From positions 11,097,070-11,161,069 of the forward strand of contig NC_064038.1 of the NCBI RefSeq assembly GCF_932526225.1: a stretch of 64,000 bases of DNA, written 5' to 3'. Below, piece by piece: positions 57,401-64,000 of the stretch (within the stretch, counting starts at the first letter, position 1; each line of letters starts with the position of its first letter). This DNA comes from Nematostella vectensis. Its lineage: Eukaryota; Cnidaria; Anthozoa; Actiniaria; Edwardsiidae. Both the position numbers and the translations under genes were made by a program. The notes below the pieces were generated by a model. The model was not told the DNA's origin, searched no databases, and worked only from the letters and a program-made list of their open reading frames with translations.

Positions 57401-60400
57401 AATTCCACAAGGCTTATTGTCAAAAAAATACTTGATAAAGTTTGGTTTATACACATTGTTTAGACACCAGATATGAGAAACTCCTTGAGAAAGACCTCAG
57501 TTTCTTTGTATAAAAGTGTTAAAGTCAAGAAGTATTTTATACACAATTTTAAATGCAGCTACAAAGGATGGTAACTCTTTTTATCTTTTTTTATTTCTAC
57601 AGACAAAACAAATTCTGTTGCTGTTTGCTGGTCCAAGGAGACTCAGTTGTCTATCTACTCACTTGTTAAAACTGCCAAAGGTATATACAGTACTAAAGCA
57701 AAAGAATAATAGCATAAATAAAAACAAACACAGGTTCAGAAAGCTTTAGGATTCTTGTATATAGACTCCTAAATGTTCACACTGAGCTCAAAGGCGAGAA
57801 TTTAGCCATTTACAGTATATGTTACCAATGAACCACTGTGGGTTACAATACATTGATTCATGGGTGCAACAATAATTGAGAAAGATGTATACACATAATG
57901 CAATGCTATACTCAAATAAAAAATCATGAAATTTATATCTCCACAAACCAATGTAATACCCTCTATACTTACAGTATGAAGATTGTAAATAAACTAAGTA
58001 TAAACATGTGATTATGTGTAACCCTGACCTTTGTATCCGTTTTAGACATAGAGCATAAGCCTGATGTTGTGTGGCCCAGTGCACAGCCTATCCTCGTGAG
58101 CACTGTCTCTGATTGTCTCTCTCTCCTTGCCTTGGGGCTGGAGAATGGCACTGTTGTGGTCTGGGATGTACACAGAGGTGAGAGGGGCTGTCTGATTACA
58201 TGTCCCCTAGGTGAGAGGGGTTATATGATTACATGACCGCTAGGTGAGAGGGGTTTTCTGATTACATGGCCCCTAGGTGAGAGGGGTTATCTGATTACAT
58301 GGCCACTAAGTGAGAGGGGTTATCTGATTACATGGCCCCTAAGTGAGAGGGGTTATCTGATTACATGGCCCCTAGGTGAGAGGGGTTTTCTGATTACATG
58401 GCCCCTAGGGGAGAGGGGTTATCTGATTACATGGCCCCAAGATGAGAGGGGTTATCTGATTACATGGCCCCTAGGGGAGAGGGGTTATCTTATTACATGG
58501 CCCCTAGGTGAGAGGGGTTATATGATTACATGACCGCTAGGTGAGAGGGGTTTTCTGATTACATGGCCCCTAGGTGAGAGGGGTTATCTGATTACATGGC
58601 CACTAAGTGAGAGGGGTTATCTGATTACATGGCCCCTAGGTGAGAGGGGTTATCTGATTACATGGCCCCTAGGTGAGAGGGGTTATCTAGTTACATGGCC
58701 TCTAGGTGAGAGGGGTTATCTGATTACATGGCCCCTAGGTGAGAGGGGTTATCTGATTACATGGCCCCTAGGTTAGAGGGGTTATCTGATTACATGGCCC
58801 CTAGGTGAGAGGGGTTATCTGATTACATGGCCTCTAGGTGAGAGGGGTTATCTGATTACATGGCTCCTAGGTGAGAGGGGTTATCTGATTACATGGCCCC
58901 TAGGTTAGAGGGGTTATCTGATTACATGGCCCCTAGGTGAGAGGGGTTATCTGATTACATGGCCCCTAGGTGAGAGGGATTATATGATTACATGGCCACG
59001 AGGTGAGAGGGGTTATCTGATTACATGACCCCTAGGTGAGAGGGGTTATCTGATTACATGACCCCTAGGTGAGAGGGGTTATCTGATTACATGACCCCTA
59101 GGTGAGAGGGGTTATCTGATTACATGGCCTCTAGGTGAGAGGGGTTATCTGATTACATGGCCCCTAGGTGAGAAAGGTTATCTGATTACATGGCCTCTAG
59201 GTGAGAGGGGTTATCTGATTACATGGCTCCTAGGTGAGAGGGGTTATCTGATTACATGGCCACGAGGTGAGAGGGGTTATCTGATTACATGGACCCTAGG
59301 TGAGAGGGGTTATCTGATTACATGGCCCCTAGGTGAGAGGGGTTATCTGATTACATGGCCCCTAGGTGAGAGGGGTTATCTGATTACATGGCCTCTAGGT
59401 GGGAGGGGTTATCTGATTACATGGCCCCTAGGTGAGAGGGGCTATCTGATTACATGGCCTCTAGGTGAGAGGGGTTATCTGATTACATGGACCCTAGGTG
59501 AGAGGGGTTATCTGATCATAGGGCCCCTAGGTAAGAGGGTTATCTGATTACATGGCCCCTAGGTGAGAGGGGTTATCTGATTACATGGCCCCTAGGTGAG
59601 AGGGGTTATCTGATTACATGGCCCCTAGGTGAGAGGGATTATCTGATTACATGGCCACGAGGTGAGAGGGGTTATCTGATTACATGGCCTCTAGGTGAGA
59701 GGGGTTATCTGATTACATGGCCTCTAGGTAAGAGGGGTTATCTGATTACATGGCCCCTAGATGAGAGGGGTTATATGATTACATGACCCCTAGATGAGAG
59801 AGGTTATCTGATTACATGGCCCCTAGGTGAGAGGGGTAATATGATTACATGGCCCCTAGATGAGAGGGGTTATCTGATTACATGGCCCCTAGGTGAGAGG
59901 GATTATCTGATTACATGGCCACGAGGTGAGAGGGGTTATCTGATTACATGGCCCCTAGGTGAGAGGGATTATCTGATTACATGGCCCCTAGGTGAGAGGG
60001 GTATCTGATTACATGGCCCCTAGATGAGAGAGGTTATCTGATTACATGGCCCCTAGGTGAGAGGGGTTATCTGATTACATGGCCTCTAGGTGAGAGGGGT
60101 TATCTGATTACATGGCCCCTAGGTGTGAGGGGCTATCTGATTACATGGCCTCTAGGTGAGAGGGGTTATCTGATTACATGGCCCCTAGGTTAGAGGGGTT
60201 ATCTGATCATAGGGCCCCTAAGTGAGAGGGGTTATCTGATTACATGGCCACTAGGTGAGAGGGGTTATCTGATTACATGGCCCCTAGGAGAGAGGGGTTA
60301 TCTGATCATAGGGCCCCTTGGTGAGAGGGGTTATCTGATTAGATGGCCCCTAGGTGAGAGGAGTTATCTGATTACATGGCCCCTAGGTGAGAGGGGTTAT

Positions 60401-63400
60401 CTGATTACATGGCCCCTAGGTGAGAGGGATTATCTGATTACATGGCTTCGAGGTGAGAGGGGTTATCTGATCATAGGGCCCCTTGGTGAGAGGGGTTATC
60501 TGATTAGATGGCCCCTAGGTGAGAGGAGTTATCTGATTACATGACCCCTAGGTGAGAGGGGTTATCTGATTACATGACCCCTAGGTGAGAGGGGTTATCT
60601 GATTACATGGCCTCTAGGTGAGAGGGGTTATCTGATTACATGGCCCCTAGGTGAGAAAGGTTATCTGATTACATGGTCCCTAGGTGAGAGGGGTTATCTG
60701 ATTACATGGCCCCTAGGGGAGAGGGGTCATCTGATTACATGGCCCCTAGGTGAGAGGGGTTATCTGATTACATGGCCCCTAGGGGAGAGGGGTCATCTGA
60801 TTACATGGCCCCTAGGTGAGACGGGTCATCTGATTACATGGCCCCTAGTCAGACTTTTGGACAGGGTAGTGCATTATTCATTTAGCAAACCACTTTCCTC
60901 TTTTCTTGAAAAGCTTCAGACAAGCTGTAGAATTCAGTTTTCTTCAGGTCTGCCTAAGCATGGTGGAATCAGACTTAATATTCCTAGTTTCAATAAGGAC
61001 AATGTCATATGTTAAAACCATGTTGGGCTGAAAGAAAGATATTCTTTTAGACTGGGATTAACTAGAAAAATCCAGTATGTCCGCCAGACACAAGCTACTT
61101 ATTTTAAGAACGAAAAAACGGTGGCGTTTGTGCCCCCTCCCACTATAAAACCAATCATATTCTGTCAATCAACTGGTGTGTTTTACCTCAGGTCTACTTC
61201 TGCGTGTGTGTAATGTATCCAACTACAGTCAGATTACCATGGTCCATTTCCTACCGAGCAGCACTATCCCGCCCTTCAGCGATGACCAGCCCTCCTATTT
61301 GTCATCACCTGTACCAGTAGCTAATCTGGCAATTGCTTGTGAGGATGGCATGTTCAGTGTACTGCAGTGCGGTGTGGCGTATAACCCTCCCTTGCGGCCA
61401 ATAGTGGACAGGTTGGTACAAGGAGATAGGCTCGGTGGTTTCCCAAAAAGAATGTATTGCCTTTGAAATGTAGCCTAAAGTATGCCTAACACCCTTTTCA
61501 GGCAAGAAGTTTAGCGAAAATGTAGAACAAACAATACTTCATTCACTTGATTTATACCCATGTCCATTTATTACAGTAGTTTGGGTTTTTATAATGTCAT
61601 CAATAGACTTATAGACAATCACTCATATTAAGAAAAAAAATGTATAATAGAAACACTGAAAAAATTCATGGCTACATACTGTAAGTTGCCTTACAACCCA
61701 AGTAAACAAGGACAACAAGTTATTTGTTATACTGTTGTGAGTGATTTTTTCATTGCAAAGTGTTGTATTTTTTCTGAATGGGCCATACAATACCCTAAAT
61801 CCCCCGACAGCCATTTTGCATTGAAAAATTTACTCTATTTTCCTAAGCTTCCAATGAGAGCGTGCATAGCACCATAGCTTTTAAAAAAATGTATTCAAAT
61901 GATAATATGGTAACATTTCAGATCAGCCATTGAAAAAGAGGTAATCACATCGATCAAAACCCTTAACAAGACGCCGCAAATTGTAAGTGTCTTTTATATT
62001 TCTTACCCCTAGGTATATGGCTAAGGTCTACTTATGAGTGGAGTTTGGCAAGTTATGGCATGTTTAATGTATAAAATAAAACTAAAAAAGGTAGACTGAT
62101 ATCAAAGGTCAAGATGTTATTAAGTAGGGGAGAAGCCCCCAGGTCTACCATCTTTGTGACCCATGACTTCACACTAACAGAAGTTGAACACAGGAACTAT
62201 TTACCGTAAGGTTCATCCTTAGAAAAGCTAATAGCAAATATAAAGTAAGAAAAAATCATCCATTTCCATTGGCTGATTAAAAATAGCTTTTGGGATATTG
62301 TTGTCAAATTTGGTAACTGAAATATAGAACATTGTTTTCCAAGGGCTATTTTGATGTCTCATCATAATAATTTTTCTTCCAATAAGAGATAAAACCATAG
62401 CAAGCACGTGGTTGACTAGGGCCCTTTCTCCTGTGCAGATTGCAGCGATCAAGGGTTCTGGTCGGATGACCCTTTATGACATCCAGACCCTTTCTTCCAT
62501 ATGTCACGTGTCATTGCCTTCACCCTACGTCATCGACACTGAGTCACCTTCTTGTATTGCTGCGGATGGCCAAGTGATTGTACTTAAAGGTAATCACACA
62601 AGACACAAATATTGGCATTGACGACGTTTCGTTTGTAAGGAAGTCTGGGGGCAAGCTCAAGAAATGAATGACTGACATTACAATTTCAAAAAACGCTGAA
62701 AAAGTTAAATTTTACATGGAAAACAGCGTCATCAACTACTTTTTCTCCGAAAAAAAATCATATTTAAACCTATTTTCGTGCCACCGAAAATAGCCCCTTA
62801 CACTTAGCGGTCACTGCATTTGTTACAGGAAGCTGTCGAGAGGAGGCAGGGGACGATGATGGCGATGATGAAGAAGAAAAGGTATAATAATTAATATTTG
62901 TCAATCAATCAATCGAAATTGGGTAATTTTTTTTTAAATGCGCTCAAGGAAACCTGTTACTTCGTACTTCAAATTGTTGATTTGTCCAATTGTTGATTTT
63001 TCTAATATTTTTCTATAATTTTCCATGTCTTGTTTACAGACTACCTCGATGGTTTTCACTTTCCCTCTGCACTCGTTCCCATCACTGAACAAATACTGGA
63101 GAATGGCTAAAGAGACAGAGCCGTTTGGTGTTGATAGCACCATTCATACCCGGTTCAACTCCCTTATTCAGGACAGGTAATGTAACAGATCTCTGTCTGC
63201 ATCAAATTGTGACTTTACTCCCTCCTCAAAAAAAATTAATCAATTAATTTAAATAAAAATAAAATGATTTATTATACAGTAAGTGAGCTGTTTGCTTATA
63301 GAATCTCAAGTCAGGGCACAAGGCAGATCCGAATGCAAGAACGGTGGTCTCGATTCAAGGACGAGCTTAAGACGATGCATTCTACAAAGACACGTGCTGA

Positions 63401-63428
63401 TAAGACAGTATGGTTCACTGCCAAACAG
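54456..63428 (+). CDS. WDR93: WD repeat-containing protein 93 (partial)
   Basis: Eleven exons: 54456-55244, 55842-56125, 57283-57347, 57603-57680, 58046-58177, 61192-61411, 61922-61982, 62439-62589, 62829-62881, 63040-63176, 63302-63428. All phases fit, totalling 2097 nt (699 codons), open at the window end. The start is MPARKQKRTSLSYSEG. Features include LPQPFRLVDKTVNHIFDKAW early on, beta-propeller-like strands (CMFSVDGGKYLFLAYCDGLV, VAVCWSKETQLSIYSLVK, LALGLENGTVVVWDVHRG) and an acidic run (EAGDDDGDDEEE). WDR93 is little studied and is thought to be linked to cilia. The assignment rests on these motifs and on the PEX11 neighbour. Vertebrate WDR93 is somewhat under 700 aa, so few residues may be missing. 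Two large minisatellites start at splice donors of this gene. Confidence 0.8.
56126..57282. other. WDR93 intron 2
   Basis: Non-coding intron sequence with repeats of CCATCTTTTAGGG..AAAATT type (56200-56330 and again 57100-57180), suggesting a dispersed repeat pair. No other gene seen. Confidence 0.5.
58175..60850 (+). repeat. 33-bp minisatellite seeded at a splice donor
   Basis: About 81 head-to-tail units of GTGAGAGGGGTTATCTGATT plus ACATGGCCCCTAG, beginning exactly at the 5' splice site of WDR93 exon 5 (CACAGAG then GTGAGAGG). Nearly every unit therefore carries an AG|GTGAGA donor-like site. Sub-variants (ATGACC, ATGGCC, CACGAGG, ATCATAGGG) recur in blocks, indicating expansion by multi-unit duplication. 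Confidence 0.97.
60851..61191. other. End of WDR93 intron 5
   Basis: Unique intron sequence ending in the acceptor TTTTACCTCAG before exon 6. Nothing else seen. Confidence 0.5.
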
Positions 63429-64000
63429 GTAAATCGTCTCTCGTGCCACGTGTGGGGATACGCCCCACTCCACTTTAAACGTGTTGATAAAAGAGCACAC
63501 CGCCTAACAGGTAAATCGTCTCTCGTACCACGTGTGGGGATACGCCCCTCTCCACTTTAAACGTGTTGATAAAAGAGCACACTGCCAGACAGGTAAATCG
63601 TCTCTCGTGCCACGTGTGGGGATACGCCCCTCTCCGCTTTAAACGTGTTGATAAAAGAGCACACTGCCAGACAGGTAAATCGTCTCTCGTACCACGTGTA
63701 GAGATACGCCCTCTACTATACTCGCGCTGATAAGTCATTACACCGCCATACAGGTAAATCATCTCTCGTGCTACGTGTGGGGATACGCCCCTCTCCCCTA
63801 TAGACGTGCTGATAAGACAGCAGACCGCCATACAGGTAAATAATCTCTCGTGCTACGTGTGGGGATACGCCCCTCTCCCCTATAGACGTGCTGATAAGAC
63901 AGCAGACCGCCATACAGGTAAATCGTCTCTCGTGCCACGTGTGGGGATACGCCCCTCTCCACTTTAAACGTGTTGATAAAAGAGCACACCGCCAGACAGG
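63400..64000 (+). repeat. 82-bp minisatellite spanning an exon end
   Basis: Units start GTAAATCGTCTCTCGTGCCA and end in ACCGCCAGACAG. GTAAAT recurs at 63429, 63511, 63593, 63675, 63754, 63836 and 63918, and the next GT would begin at 64000, so the array continues past the window. Spacing is 82 bp, once 79. The last part of each unit (ACGTGCTGATAAGACAG..CAG) resembles the last 40 bases of WDR93 exon 11, so the unit looks like a duplicated exon-intron junction. Confidence 0.95.

Overview
This window is nuclear DNA of a non-bilaterian animal, most likely an anthozoan cnidarian such as a sea anemone. The evidence is spliced genes with GT/AG introns whose reading phases fit across exons, AT-rich introns full of mini- and microsatellites, several classes of animal transposon, and a secreted PAN/EGF/glycine-rich gene of a type I associate with sea anemones. 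There are no bacterial operons. A 200-base assembly gap (N) lies at 1102-1301.

Layout. 0-6.3 kb: no convincing gene; a G-rich satellite beside the gap, a palindromic 66-bp tandem array at 3.7-4.5 kb, and small inverted-repeat elements. 6.3-8.9 kb: + strand gene for a secreted PAN/EGF protein with a glycine-rich domain, possibly missing an exon. 8.9-12.3 kb: gene-poor, with a 95-bp satellite. 12.8-27.2 kb: minus-strand GKAP1 (G-kinase-anchoring protein 1), ten exons found. Its largest intron holds a CACTA/EnSpm-like transposon of about 7.8 kb (16.5-24.3 kb), with a broken Tnp2-type transposase, a divergent intact-looking BEN-domain gene and repeat arrays at both ends. 27.6-33.9 kb: a three-layer nest. 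An old non-LTR retrotransposon is interrupted by a young Ty3-type LTR element (identical 146-bp LTRs, CCTAA target duplication, intact 1346-codon gag-pol) and by a 659-bp long-TIR DNA element. 35.4-40.7 kb: minus-strand GOLM1/GOLM2-like Golgi membrane protein. 41-42 kb: decayed non-LTR reverse transcriptase. 42.4-42.9 kb: intronless ubiquitin plus a diverged ubiquitin-like unit. 43-52 kb: repeats and MITEs, one candidate short secreted (neuropeptide-like) precursor at 50.2 kb and one unassigned small exon-like frame at 44.7 kb. 52.2-54.0 kb: minus-strand PEX11. 54.5-63.4 kb and beyond: + strand WDR93, arranged head-to-head with PEX11 as in vertebrates.

The host genes are unrelated single-copy cellular genes (peroxisome division, Golgi membrane, kinase anchoring, ubiquitin, a probable ciliary WD-repeat protein). 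The only evident functional pairing is the PEX11/WDR93 bidirectional promoter. The main structural theme is repeats: several arrays begin at or within a few bases of 5' splice sites of real exons (GAT repeats after 7060, TTG repeats after 14642, a 33-bp array after 58177, an 82-bp array after 63428), and a TTAA-flanked MITE family occurs four times. Exon borders were set by eye from splice consensus, phase continuity and remembered family patterns; nothing was searched or computed.
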